Shown: positions 37,301 through 52,300 of the stretch, piece after piece
How positions within the stretch are numbered: the stretch's first letter is position 1
How the letters are laid out: every line of letters starts with the position of its first letter
DNA from: Liolophura sinensis
Taxonomy: Eukaryota > Mollusca > Polyplacophora > Chitonida > Chitonidae
Assembly (NCBI RefSeq): GCF_032854445.1
Contig: NC_088301.1
Location: forward strand, 53,493,187-53,557,186
Length of the DNA stretch: 64,000 nt
Direction of reading: 5' to 3'
The notes under the pieces: generated by a model
Databases searched by the model: none
What the model was told of the DNA's origin: nothing
Seen by the model: the letters and a program-made list of their open reading frames with translations, nothing else
Program-made: the position numbers and the translations under genes

Positions 37301-40300
37301 CTTTTCTCCCTGAATAAAGCAACACTTTAGGTGTGGAGACCAATGTTGAATACGGTGGAAGTAATATGGACATATTATATCAAGAGTACATTTTCAATGC
37401 AGCTATTAGGTCATCTATATCTTGAACAAATAATTTTGTGGCTGCACAAAATATTACACTGAATGTAAACCACGGGTAATTGTTACCATAAATGTGCATA
37501 TTTATTCACTAGAAGTGCACGGACCCTATTGATATAAATTATAATTATGTATCACAATTTAAGGTGAGTTTAAGAAAACAATTGCTTATAAGATTTTAAA
37601 TGATATATACTTTCTGGTACAACAGATCTCTGAAGATTAAGAAAACAGTTCTTACAGGGAAAGAGTAAATGTTCAATGCCAACTGTTATTTATTCTTTCA
37701 GCATGAATATCAATTTAGGTCAAAGACCAAGTCATGAAAAACTTTACCTTGGTTCCACATAAACAAAGTCCCCAACATGGAATGTCTGTTCTTTGAAGCT
37801 AACATAGTCTTCCCCATCTTCCTGAGGTTGCTGCAATATAATGACATCAAGAGTGTTTGATAAAATTGAAAGTAATGAAACATTTTCCTGAAGCTTACTA
37901 ATAATAACTTTATATATAACAACAGAATGATCTATAGTTCACATGACCAAAATAAGTTTAACCTCACTTCTACTTCATTCACAACTGCAACAATCTATAA
38001 CTATATAATATTCAAAGAAATGATTTTTGAAGCAGTTGAGTGCTAATTTGTTTGACATAATTATAATTACACTGTACATGTAGCAACCACATGCCACAGA
38101 TTATGGATTCCCTCTCAAAGCATCATAAACATGATGTAAAATTTCTTTCCTTGACAAAAAAGAAAACAAAAAAGCCAACAAACTATTCATTTATGCATCA
38201 GTTAAATTATGTACTGATGTTTTAATGTTGTAAATTACCGCATTTTGCACCCCTTGCTTTTCATCCATTTCCTCAGCTTGTTTTTTCTTTTCCTCATCTT
38301 CCCGCTGTTCCTTTGGCAACTTGTCCCTCTTTTCTACATCCAGGGCCGTCTGCAGGTGCTTCTCTGTGTAGCTGAGGGCAGGTGTTAGCAGAATCTCACC
38401 ATTCTTGCACATCTCGTCACGCTGCTTGATGAAGAACATCTGCATCTCCAGTGCATCCTCATACACCTTTACAGGTAAAAATGTCAAAATGTTACATCTG
38501 TTTATACCTGATCACAGGTAACACATCTCATGTAAACAACGTTTCACTATGAAAATCATCTACATGCCAAACAAAACCTATCCATTATCTAGGGGTATAA
38601 CAATTACCAAACTACATTAGAAAACTTTCATAAAAGATACAAACTTAAAAGTGAAGTCTGTATATTTTAAAATTCTTCACAGATGTGAACATCTTTCATA
38701 TATATTATAATCATTTTTTCTTTAACAGAGAACAGAACCTCTTCTTTTCAATACCAAATACCTTAATGACCTAACACTTTGCCCACAAAAGTGCATTTTT
38801 AAAGGCAAATAAATGTCACAATTATTTTTGTTGCTGAAATTTACAATTTTACAGTAGAATATCTCATATTCCAAGCAAATCTTGAAATACCTTTCTAAAA
38901 TTAACAGAACACTCAGAATCAGGAAAAATGGGCAAGTCAGTCATGGACGAAATTTATGATCATTTAAGGTATCAAAAATTAATATTACTTGGGACTGAGT
39001 CATATTATTTCTGCAGTTAGGGAAACAAGTTTAGAAAGGCTGTAATAAGGACATACCTGCGAATCTGTCCGACTGAGCCTACGTGCCCTCTCAAACACCT
39101 TAAACATATCTTCTTGGAATCGATCCACTCTGCGATACCGACCCTACAAAAACAAAGGCCCCAGAGGAAGGGCAGAACATTCAGCCAAAAGCAAGTGTAA
39201 TGGAACACTGTAGAGTGCAAATGGAACAAAATTTAATAGGTCATATCTGCAGATTGCTTACCTTGTCTAAGTTCCTCTTTATCTGATCAAATGTCAATGG
39301 TTTCCTGAAAACATTGGAAAATTATCCATTTTGAAATCCAGGTTCAATATATCACACATTCTTATCATATGACTGAACAACCAAAAAAAAAAAATTAATA
39401 AATAAAGAAAATGTTCAAATGAACAGCCAATCCACAATGATTTTTTTCTTCACTCCAGTTACAACATTTGAGACATTTACCAGCTGTGATTAAACAAACC
39501 TAGGGCCTACTGTGATAAATATTAAAACAAACTTCATGACAAACCCACAGCAGAAACAGTGACAGCAGGATTTGAGCCTGTGAACTCATTAGTCAATTAA
39601 GGGCCTAACAGTCGCAGCCAGTACCTCCTGTCTTTATATCTGTAAAACACAACTAATTAGAACACAAAGAGTTACCCACCCTGATTTCAATTCTTCTTCC
39701 TCCTCTTCTGGATCTTTCTCAGGGATTTCTGCAAATGAGTCGCTATAGCAACGACCTTCCTCATCCTGGAAACAAATCAATGTCATGTACATGTAGGCCA
39801 TAGTTTGACAGTCTTCCCTGATCACGGTATTAAGATCAACATACACATGAAATATGCCATAGCAATAAGGAAGCATTGAGAAGAGCTTTCTACATGTCAG
39901 AGAGGAAATATATAACTTTTTAAAGAATTTGTAAAGAGAGTTGTCTTGAACCGTGTTGGGCATTTACCAGCTTTCTTTTAGACTTTCAGAGATCTTTAGA
40001 TTGCTCAGTTAATACATATTTCACCTGAAGATTATAGGTGGCAATGAAGAGGTTTGTCATCAGCTCTTGTACTATGGCCCGCACATCAGGAACTTCATTG
40101 CCATTTCCATCTGACGTCAGCTCTGCCTTTTTCTCCAAGCAGATCCGTTGTAACGTCAGAGCATCCTACAAGTAAAATTTAAGGCATACGGCATTTGTCA
40201 CCAAGCAATATGATTCATGGGAGAGCTAAAATATAATTATTAACAAACTCTTTTAGCCATCTTCTTTCTCAAATGACGTATCTTGATGCAAAAAACACAA

Positions 40301-43300
40301 AAATTTAGTATGACAGACATACTTGTAACAACAGACTACAGTAGGTACCGTTAATATATCTTCAATGAAGACGGGTTGACGGAGGAGACTGTTCTGTAAG
40401 CAGAGTCAGTGTTTAATGGCTAATATTATTGTTACACATGCATTTGAAATACCTTGTAGATAAGCGAGTCTGGTTCATTGTATTTGCAGGCATTGTCAAA
40501 CATCTGGACAAAATCTGCCACCATGTCCTCTACTGTTTCATACTGGTTACCAGACATGCGCTGCTGCACACGCTGCATATCAACAGGCTTCTTAATCACT
40601 TCATAATAATCTGGATAATCCTGCAGGAATCAGACAAGAGATTAAACACTATGTGTAAAATGAATACTTTTTAAGCAAGGAGATCTGCTAATTTGATTAC
40701 TAAAACGAAAATAGAACATGCACTACTTCATGTAATTGTAGTGTTCGACAAATCACATTTTTTGAATTTGGTAGATAAATGAGACTTTATTTTCATTTCC
40801 AAGTGTCGATTTCATATCAGCGTTGCTTCAAGAGTGAACACTACAAGGACAAATGTCAAAAAATCGTGGTTAAAACACAATTTGCTTAAATATTATCAAA
40901 AATTTCATGTGGCACTCCACTCATTTCTTTCTTTTTAATTAAGGCAAAACCAAAGGAAATTTGATTCACCAGCAAAGACTTACACTCTTAAGTGGCAGTT
41001 TGATGAATGGTGTGGACAAAAGTCTTCCTCTTGAGTCAGTGTAATCCTTTATTGTGTTGTAGAGTTCTGTCAGTTTCTGACACAGAGGGGAGACTGGTTT
41101 CACTTTTGGTTTGCTGAAGAAAAAAAAAACATGAATATTTGTAAACTGCACAAATACAAGTGAAATATGAGCCAAATTATTTATTTATTTGATTGGTGTT
41201 TTACACCGTACTCAAGAATATTTCACTTATGCGACAGCGGCCAGCATTATGGTGAAAGAAAAACGGGCAGAGCCCAGGGGGGACCCACGACAATCCCCAG
41301 GTTGCTGGAAGGCCTTCCCACTTACGAACGGAGAGGACGACAGCATGACCTGGACTTGAACTCACAGAGTATGAGCCAATTATAATGTTCTCTGTTCATG
41401 GTCACAAAGTACAAAAAAAAAAAACACCAAGAAGAAATTAATGTCCACAATAACTTTGAAAGCAAAACCTCAAAATGAACTTCCCTAATTTGACAAAATA
41501 AATATGGTATAAATTAATGACTGAACCATGGAAGTGGACATTTTCAAGACAACATAGATTTTCTTTCTACCTCTTGGAGGCAGACCTCTTTGGGGAATCA
41601 AATGCTGGATTCATGGCCTTCCACTTGTTTTTGATGACTTTCTCCAGTGTCTCCGCATCCTGATAGACCAGTGAGTCTTCTTCATTGTAATGCCGGGCAT
41701 TGTTAAACAACAGTTCAAAGTCAGAAAGCACTTGTTGCTCTGTGGTGTACTGAAAAAATAATAAAATAAAATTTAGTTCGAAGCACTTGAACTGAAAATT
41801 AAAGACAAAATCATTCCATTGTTTGTTGGAGTTGTTTTTACAACTTTATTACAGTTATTTATATATCTACAAACAGGTTCAACAAAGTGGCTGAGGAAAA
41901 GAAAATGGGGAAAGAAAAAAAAAAAAAAAAGACCCTAGATCAACTCTATGCAGCTTCTTTTGTTTTGGTTTATAAAATGACCTTCCTAACAGAGCCCTTG
42001 ACCCGATGACAAAAACTAAGGCTGATGAAACCATAATTATCCCCTTTTCTCAGCTTAAAACTCTCACATAAATTAAACTTTGATAAGGTGACGCCAATTT
42101 CATTTTGTGTTTTACAGAGCAGCCAACACTAAAAAAAAATCCAAAAATGGAATAAAAATAAAATTCTTGGGTTTTTTTTTTATGAAATTGCTGTTTTTCA
42201 AGGCTTTCCATTCTCGTAAAGTATGTCTTCAGGAGGAAAAATTGCTGGGATACTCCAAATTTTCCACAAATTTGATGACTTTTAAGTTGTATTGTTATAA
42301 CTCCCTCTGACATTGAAAAAGTACTGCCCACAAAACAACAGTTTGAATTGGTGGTGTGGCCTAACCACAGTAAATGTGACAGTACATGTTAAATTCTGAG
42401 AGTCAAAATTAACTAATGTGGTTGAGTAAAGATATTAATGAAATACCACAAATACTGCAACCATGTGGGAAGCTGTACAAGCCAGTTCAGAAAACAGTTT
42501 AATAGACAAAGATGGCTTTAGCAGATCAGAGCACACAGCAAACAGTATTTTGCACAAAAACAGCAAAACAATGAAACAAACAACAACAAACAAATAACCA
42601 GCAGAACCACATAAATAACTAGGAGCTTCATCCTTAATTCACGATGCCTTTAAAAATGAAGCAAAGTGTATACCAGTTTGGAGATTAAACGCAGGGTACC
42701 TGTATTAAAGATGTCCTACATCTGAAAGGTAAAAAGAATTTAGTCACAGATGAACAGCTGCTTTGACTGTGGACCTCAAACCCTTCCACATTACCTTGTC
42801 ATTTTTTATCCTCTGATCAATCATGTTCATGTCGATGGGCTGGGAAATGACTTGGTAATAGTCTGGGTAGTCTTTCTTCAGAGGTAACATCATAAAGATG
42901 TCACGTAGAGGGCGCCCATTACTGTCCTGCAAATGAGGTCAGTCAAAGGTTATCACTCGTTACTATCATTACGACACCTGGGGATTGTATCCTGACTTTT
43001 ACTAAATTTACCATTTTATATATATTACACACATGTTCTATACTAAGACCCTAAAATAATTTCTTACATTTATAAAGTTAATTTAAGGCTGATGTAAACA
43101 TTAAATACAAATTATACATCAAAGTAACTGGCCTTATACTTCAAATGCAATTCACAAGAACACAGAAAATAAATTTAATAATGTATAAAAAACAATTGTG
43201 GTAAGCAGATTGTGCATTGAAAACAACAAAATTTTAGGTAATGCTAAGTAAGTAATGCTACATGTAAGTATAGGAATAAACAACACAGCAAGTCTTTAAA

Positions 43301-46300
43301 ATTCATAATGCCCATCAATCCTACACGTTTAAGGTAGTGATTAATGAAAAAAGTAGTACTCACTGTGTAGTCAAAAACAGCTTTGTACAGCATTATCATT
43401 CTCTTCTTCATGGAATCCTCAAAGCCCTTTTTCACCGGTGTTTTCTTCTTCTCCTCAACAACAGATTTTCGGTTTTTGTTGGATTTGAGCTTAAAGCTAC
43501 TACTTGTAGATTCATCTTCATCCCAGGAATCACGCTCTAGCTTATGCTGAATCAACAATCAACAACCATGGGAAAGTTTTTAAACCATTTTTTTTTTAAA
43601 GTATTCTCACGTCTTACTGATAAACTATCAACAATATACAAACAATGTTTAATCACATAAATGGTAGCAATGGAAAACATTGGTCGCCTAAAACAGTTTG
43701 GTCAAAGCATTGTAGTCATTTGTATTTTTCTGCAATATATCACAGGTTCTAAAGAGCTAGGTCAAAAATATTTCAGAGAACTAGGAAGCAATGGTGTGTT
43801 TCACACAGCTTGGAACCAACTGACCTGTAACCACATCCAAATCCTTTGTAAGAATCATAGCAATAGTCAGCATCAGTACTACTGAACATAAAAGACTTCA
43901 CAGGTAGGTAAAATACCTCCTTTCGGCTATTAAACCAAAGAAGCAAGAAACCATAAGACTATCTAGCCAGGCTCAGAAGACAATGCAGTAATCATCCGCC
44001 CGAAAAAATCACCAGAACTTCATGTAGAACAAAACAAGCAGACAGGCACAGGGAAGAGAACAGAAATAAGAGTGGTTAATGCTAAGACAGTCAATATAAA
44101 CAAAAAAATACAGCCTATTTTCTACTTGAAGAAACCAAACTTTCATGTCATCCTGCACAAGCACCTGCTGTTGTGAGAGACTTTATTCATTCACTGCATA
44201 GGAAAATCAACCAGAACATACATAAACAACAAAACTGCATCTGCCAGCTAAATCAAATTAAAAAAAATGTTCATCCCAGTAAACTGATCTTAGTACATGT
44301 GCATGCCCATGATTCCAACTGCTTCGACCATAAGGTCCAACAGTTCAACACAAATAAATCAATAAAGGACAATGCCTTAATATCATCAACAGTCAATATA
44401 CATGTAACCCTATTGTTAAAACATCCAAATAATTTAGTGGTGCACATTGCGTCACACATACAAGTTATTTGTGTAGTAACTTGATTGACACACCACAAAT
44501 CCTTATTTCACCAGCAAAAAAAACTGCAACAGGCTGTATGTCTGGCCACATTATCTACTAACTGAACAAGCAGTCTCGAAGTACTGCAAAAGCAAAAGCT
44601 CTACACCACTGGTTTGAGACGTCAAAATAATAGAAACACATTTCAATTTCTAAAAGTGTGGCTAACTGTAGAAGTCCATAACATGATATAAACGCATATA
44701 ATTTTGTCAAAAATGGATGAAATGTCTCTATACTACAGCTTAATCTGTAACTTGTCATGGTGAAGCCCTGTACCAAATTTCGATTTAATATGATGATGTC
44801 TTGTAAAAAAAATAAACCCAGAAATCTAGAAATGTCCGAAGAAGAGAGCCAAATGGCCATAATTAAAGTGAACGAAATGACCAGAAACATGAACTACATG
44901 CAGGTCTGTAACTTGTCATGGTGAGACCATGTGCCAAGTTTCAATACAATACAAAAACCATTATGTAAGAAAAAGCTTGAAAAACAGATTCATGGCCAAC
45001 ACACAGATGACGTGTAAGCCTACAGAGCCTCTGGTAGAAGACTACTAAAACATTATACTGTTTAATGTGTCCAGTAGTGATAATCTGTTACAGTACCGAG
45101 TGTTGCTAGTATAATGAAAAGAAATTTACAAAAGTGGCCAAAGTTTCCTTGTACTGCCATATTGTTTTCATTAAGCCTTATAATCATATTATACATTTTA
45201 AACAAAAATAGTAAGATATGACCAAAACTCAACTGGACTAAATTCCTTCTGGGTAATGGACAAATAACCAGAGAACTATGATCATCCAAATAAACATTGG
45301 CGGGACAAGTGATCACTGGTTATCAGTAACATCTCAGCTTCTTCTTTCACTGTACGTTTCTCACATTAGGCATGAAATCGCTGACAAACCACTTCATAAT
45401 TCTCATCATAATACTGCTTACAGACGTCATTTCTTTGGGAAAAGCACATTTTTGACAGAATTCTGCAAAGGACATTAAGATTATTTTGGAAGATCACTCA
45501 TTCATGGAGAGCCCTTACATGTCTCCCAAAAATAAAGAAAATCATGGATAGGACGCTTTTAGAGGGGTAGACTCTGATTAACTGGAGTGAAAGATGGGCA
45601 ATTCCAGGCTTTACCTATTGTAAGCTAACTTTTGGTTTGGGCAGATTTATTCAAGCGTAGCCAAGGCAGCAGGGATTAACACAGGAAACCCTATGTCCAC
45701 TGTCACCCAATTAGTGCCAATTCTGAATCCCTTTATATTTGGACCAATTAGTGTCTGTAACTAAACAGCAATCTACAGGCTAAGGGTTTGAGCTAAATGT
45801 ACTCTGAAATACACAGTCAATGCATGAAATCACGCTCTCAGGCACGCTTAAGTCTGATAACATCAACTACATGGGTACTGAGTAACTATATGGTGTCAGT
45901 AATGCTCTCACAAGCGGGCATGAAGGTTACTGACCACATATTTCTGTTTTTCATCACTTAGTAACCGTGTAATAAATTTATCCCCTGCATGGAAGAGAAG
46001 ACCCTCAACAAGACTGAAACTTGTTTCTTCAAAAACAAACTAATTCAACAGTAATTTCCTGTCATGTCGAGGAAAGCCAAAGTGCTAGGGGATCTAGGAT
46101 CTTACATTTGCTACTGATGGTGTTGCATCAACTATCCTTTATGATACTGTGATACTTGTCTCATTGTCACATCACATCGCAACTGTTACAGCATGATGTT
46201 GTCCCCACCACTGTGTCTTAGGAGGCATACACCTGCGGCTATAGGGTATGTTAGCATACATGTCCCCTCCACCCCCAAACCCACCAATAGTTCAATCTAG

Positions 46301-49300
46301 GTTCTTAAATGTATGGAATATCTGCAGAAATGTTTACCTGTTAGTTTATTTCCACGAGTCTAACTGATAACTGTCATGCTGAAACACACTATCCTTCTCA
46401 AGCAGGGAACAGCCACACATACATGTAGTTGTGTGCGAAACAAAAACTTAGGAAGTAAAAAATAAATCAGAAACTGCTTTACAACAGGATAACAAAAAAA
46501 AACAGTAGTAGAGGATAAATGCAGGTAAACATTTATCACACTTCATACATGTAGTAGCTCTACAGCGAGCCACTAAATTCAATACAACCTTGGGCAAGTA
46601 AAGTACACTACCTAAATCAGGCTTGTCTGAACAGATGAAATGTACCAAGTTTGCTGGTTAGGGTACAAAGTCCAAGCTCCTATAACCATGACAACTAGAC
46701 TGCTCCCATACATTACAGAACACTCTAACAATACAATAATACTGTTTCATTCCAAGAGGTGCATTTTAAAGATATCCCATCTAAAGCTAAACTTTAAAAC
46801 TGAAAAACAGAGATCAAAATTGCATGCTGGCTATAAACCAACCAACCAACCAAAAAAAAAAATCTGAATTTAATGGTTTGAGGATTGTGCTCTTATTCAA
46901 TTCAAATCTGATTTCATGAATATGAAGAACTATTGGGAAGATATGCTGTACTATATGTTTGTATGTTTAAACCACACTGCTGTTAAGCACACACTGGTTT
47001 ATTTTGAGGCGCAGTTCTGACAGAAATGCTACAGATCAGGCAGGATAAACATTTACTCACCACCAAGGGACAGTCATAGATGGGAGGTAATTCCTCCAAA
47101 GGGAAGTCCTAGAATGACGGCATATAGGAATTTGGAAGGGAAAATTAAATATTCAACATAACTCTGCGGCTTAACAAATTATATATCATGATGAATAAAA
47201 ATTAAGAAAATAAAACTTTACTGTGCACAAGAAAACATAATACTCAAAAATAAATTTTGAAAAAAAAAAAAATAATAAATCCATTAGAGTCTCTTTTTTT
47301 CTGTGTTTTCATACTAGCGAATTAAGTATCATTTATCAAACATGTCAAAATATTGTAAAATAATAATGGAATAAAACGTTTTACAACACAACAGATTACA
47401 ACACACTTTGGTTAACAACATAATGGTGTAAATTTGGAAACTCAAAATGATCTCAGGCAAGTGGTTTAACCAAAAATTTTGCACCAAAAACATGAATTAC
47501 ATTAATTACTGGGATCCATGAGTTGTGACAGACATCTTGTCTTTACCTACATAAGGGAATTAGGTAATGGCAAATGAAAAGAGCCTGAGACTATCCACAA
47601 AGCACAGGTGGTAGTATTTAAATACACAGGTGACCACAGCAATGTAGTACACCGACACAATATGGCAAACCAACATGAACCACAACATGCTGTTAAACCC
47701 ATCATACAACATCAAATCACACATTTCTACTGATCTGCANNNNNNNNNNNNNNNNNNNNNNNNNNNNNNNNNNNNNNNNNNNNNNNNNNNNNNNNNNNNN
47801 NNNNNNNNNNNNNNNNNNNNNNNNNNNNNNNNNNNNNNNNNNNNNNNNNNNNNNNNNNNNNNNNNNNNNNNNNNNNNNNNNNNNNNNNNNNNNNNNNNNN
47901 NNNNNNNNNNNNNNNNNNNNNNNNNNNNNNNNNNNNNNNTTACACAGAATGCTTGAACTAAAAATCATCCAGAACAGTTTATGTTGCAAGGTATAGAATG
48001 AATACTGCTAAACCTCTCTGAATAGATTACTGACAGTTACATTCAACTGGAAACCCATCAAATCAAAGATGAAGTGCTATTAACATATCCAGACAATGGT
48101 TCTGTGCAACTTTAACTCAGGATTAGGTTCACTTCACAAATCTTCCCTCAGATGTTCTACAATTTCACACCCACACATGTATTCAGGAAATGTTATCTGG
48201 TGTCAACACAAATGTGTCGTAACATTACTGAATTAGTAAAACAGCATTCCAATAGCTTGTCAAAAGCCAAATAATACTCGGAAAAAATCTGTGGTCAACA
48301 AATGTTACCCATAAAATTATGTGTTTGTTGAACTGAAAATCATAATGCTTTACATCAATTACGCTCTCCAGTTATCTGCAAAACATTTTCCAATACAAAG
48401 TTCCATTTTGAAAGTTTTGTTGTAAGAGCACTGTTACTATGTGTGTACCAAAAAACATTTATGTAGCAATTACAACCGCACGACTGTACCACAAATATTC
48501 CCTCTAATCTAATTCTTCAACAATATCTGCATGCATCATTTTAGAATGATTAAATTGATTTTTTAATATTTGAAGATTTGAATTAGACCAACTTTGGCAA
48601 TTTATGTTCAAAATTATGTAATGAACATCCTGATACATACAGATAACACAAAAAATCATTACTATAATATAAAAAAACTCATACATTAGTGCCCACTGAA
48701 AACAGATATACATTATGTAGTTACTCTGCATAGAAAAAAAATAAAAATAAAATACATGTATATTTTTTCAATTGTTAAAAATGCAAAGGCACACTCAACA
48801 GATAGCACACCACAATAGTAAAAGATGGTTAGCGATTCGAAGCCAACACGTGATAGTGACTTATAAAAATCAAAACAATTTACACGTAGTTCTTTCACAT
48901 AATTACGCTTCATGTACATGTATAAGTACAGTACAACACACACATAACTTCACAGCAGCAACAGTTTCATAAATATCAATCTTGAACCCAAAAAGAACAT
49001 AGCGGGTTGCAGATTCCCTTTATTCTATGAGTGTCATGCTATAAATTATGTTGTCAAGATGACATTACAGTATTCAATCAAACACAAAATCAGAAGACAT
49101 TAAATGGAAAAACCGAAGTGCATTAGACATACACACACAGCAAAATAATTGAAGATGTTACATACCTTGACATCAAACTTTTCTAATTCCTTCTTCTTTT
49201 CACGCATGGCCTTCTGGAGGATATGTGCATCCTATAAAGAGCAAAACAGCCTTTACAAATTATCGATACAGAAAAATCTCCTTAATAGCTTACTGCTTAA

Positions 49301-52300
49301 GATTTCTTATGTCTATATTTTTAGATGTACTTATACGTTTTTTATTCATGATGGCCATAATATTTAAGGTAGTGAGCTCAGAGGGTTAGTCAGTGATATA
49401 ATCTAGGAAAGCATGGTAACATCCCTAATGCAGCATGTGAATATCAGTAGGTCATTTATTTCATTGTTGTTTAATGTCACACTCCAGAATTTTTTTACAC
49501 AACAACGCCAGGTAAAAGTCATAAAGCCAGTATTTGTAGCTGAGTGTGGCTGATAAAGTTTTTAATACCTGCTTTCTGACAACTAAGCTAGCAGGATAGG
49601 GGCAAATATTTACAAAAGCATAAGAACACAATGCAGTTCTCACCTTATACAACCTGGAGCCATCTTGGTTGTACTGCTTAGCATTTTCAAATACCAAATC
49701 AAAGTCAGCTGCTAATTCATCCAAATTGGCATACTGGTTATGCTGTAACAAAGCAAAAACAAAAAAATAAAAACCATAAAAATAAACCTTGCACAATGCA
49801 ATAAAACATCGCTTGAAGAGATCGTATGTTTACAAGGGGAGCCCTGGGCCCAATGACCATGAAAAATAATTCAACTACGAGTTCTTCTGCATGACCAAGT
49901 GTAATGTGTGGTATAGATTTTATGAAAATTGCTCAAAGAATTCAAGAAATACCATGTTTACAAGCCTGTAACAGGACAGGCAGACGGACCAACTTTAATG
50001 AGGTTTTTAAAGTGGAAATAGTTAAAATAATATTTTTTTAAATGTAGTTTACATGCTTACAAAACAAAAATACTGTGTGTAGGGAACATTTAGTATGAAA
50101 ACAAAGGCATTGGGGTTCTCCTTTGAGGGTGCATGCTGTATAAGTCTAGTCCAACTGACTATAAAGATTCAAGAAGCAGAGTGTTCACAAAGATGTGGAC
50201 AGACAGACAGACAGGAGCAGAGTGGTATATCAATATTTTAGGTCAATTTTTTAAGTCAAGCTTGTAAACTGCATATACATAAGACCAGAAATGCATCTTG
50301 CAAATGTATTCAAGAATTTCTTTAAAGCTTACCAATCAAGAAATATTTATATTTATATATCAGACTGGCCTACAGTCCTCAAGACTACTACATTTATTTA
50401 ACAGCAATAAGATTCAAGGTTGGAGGAATCACAGCTCAGGAAGTATACAGAAAATAGATATTTATAGATAAAAGTAAACAGAAACTTCATCTACCTTTAG
50501 CTTTTTCCTGACATTGAAAATGGACATTGGATTTTTAATTTCTTCATAGTAATCTGAATAAAATCTGAAAGACAAAATTTGAAATAAATAAAAATGTAAC
50601 AACGAAATGCAAGGAGAAAATTGTGAAATTAAATGTGTGTTGTTCTGAACAAACACATTCCCTAATTTACTATCCAGCATGGACATGTATGATCACAAAT
50701 TTATATTTCTTTTCGTAAATCTGTACATTTGTAAATGTGCAGAACTTACACAAAACTCATCTTTCAATGCAAAAAAAAAACATTTAGCTTTTAAACAAAG
50801 TTGGGAATACTCCTGTATCTGGAGATAAGTTGCAACCTAATTTACTGAAATAGAACAAAAGTACAACAAAACAATTTTACACAGATACATCTAGTAATTC
50901 CCCCATAACCTCACCTTCGGCTGGGCAGCTTCAGAAATGGTTCAGACAGAACTGTTCCTAGGTTAGTTTTGTGGTTTTTCACAAAAGTGAACAGGGCCCA
51001 GTTTAGGTTTTCTTCCTCAGACACAGTTGTCTCTCCACCAGAATCCTCTTCATATTCCACTAAACTGTCACTGGTTTCTGCAACTGGAGGTAAGTCAGGC
51101 TCTTCTTCAGATGCATACTTCAGTGCTGCCACCACAGCAGACAAACGCTGACCACTATTCCTTTCCCTCGTCCTGGAATTTATCAAATCCGCAGCATCGT
51201 AAAGTACCACATGCTATGTCCTAAATGATTTTAACATGACAGTAATGCTAGGTTATCACTATCTCCACCATCCAACCACTCATATGTCGAATTAGATTGG
51301 AAGAAGGCAACCATCCATTCAAGGATAAAAAGGGTATTGCTCAAATTTCACACCTATATACGTAAGCCTGTGAGGGTAAAACAATTGTGCCTGACTACAA
51401 AACAGGCTTCCCTGTACTGGCCACTTGTCTAGCTTGGTGGGAGAATGACATGAGGCAGCTCGTTCTCAAGAATGGGGAGGCTAGGGAAGCTCATTAGGAG
51501 GGTGTCACTAAAAATTATTTAATCTTAAAAACTATACTGCAAACTAAATAAATTATGTTAAGAATGACAGTTTCTAAATTATTTCTTGGAGTATTTGAAG
51601 GGAAGTGAAGTACAGCAGTCATGTGATGTGCACTTCTATCATAACGACCCACTGCCCCCATAATTCTGGGTGCCATAAGTGAAATATTCATGAGTACAGT
51701 GTAGAACACCAATCAAACAAATAAATAAATTAAAGCTCACTGTTATCATACTATGTCAGAAAAATCTCTGCATATGTTGGTGGGGTTATGTTAAAATTGT
51801 TGGGAAAGGCTGTGTGCAATTTGATAGGAAGCATAAACAAAGTTTGCTCAGGTGACAACAAAGTACAAGAGGTTTGACCTAACCGATAATATGAAAGGCC
51901 TGATTTTCGGATATCCACCAGGATTCGCTTGGAAATTGTAGAGGGAAAGTGTGAGTATACATATCGAAGGACCTATTATCCACCACACATTAACCACGTA
52001 CATTTCATGCAGCCCAGGGACAGGTATTCCTCAATCCCTGAGACAACATGACGTCTAGCCTAATAATGTCTGCAGAATTGCCAACATGTAATCCATATAT
52101 GAATAATGCAGTAATCTATAACTAATTCCAGACTGCAGGACAACCACTTCATATTTATTTTAGAAATTATTAGCAGATAACAAACACACAAGGCTTGGTA
52201 TGAGTAGATACTGACACCTAGTTATAATCTTAAATATGCCGAAAACTTTTAATCATCAAGAAGCAGGGGACATCAGCAGGAGTCATCAACATCTTTTTGA

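Noticed and set aside
47675-47989. ORFs across the N run
   Set aside because: They exist only because N codons were read as X.
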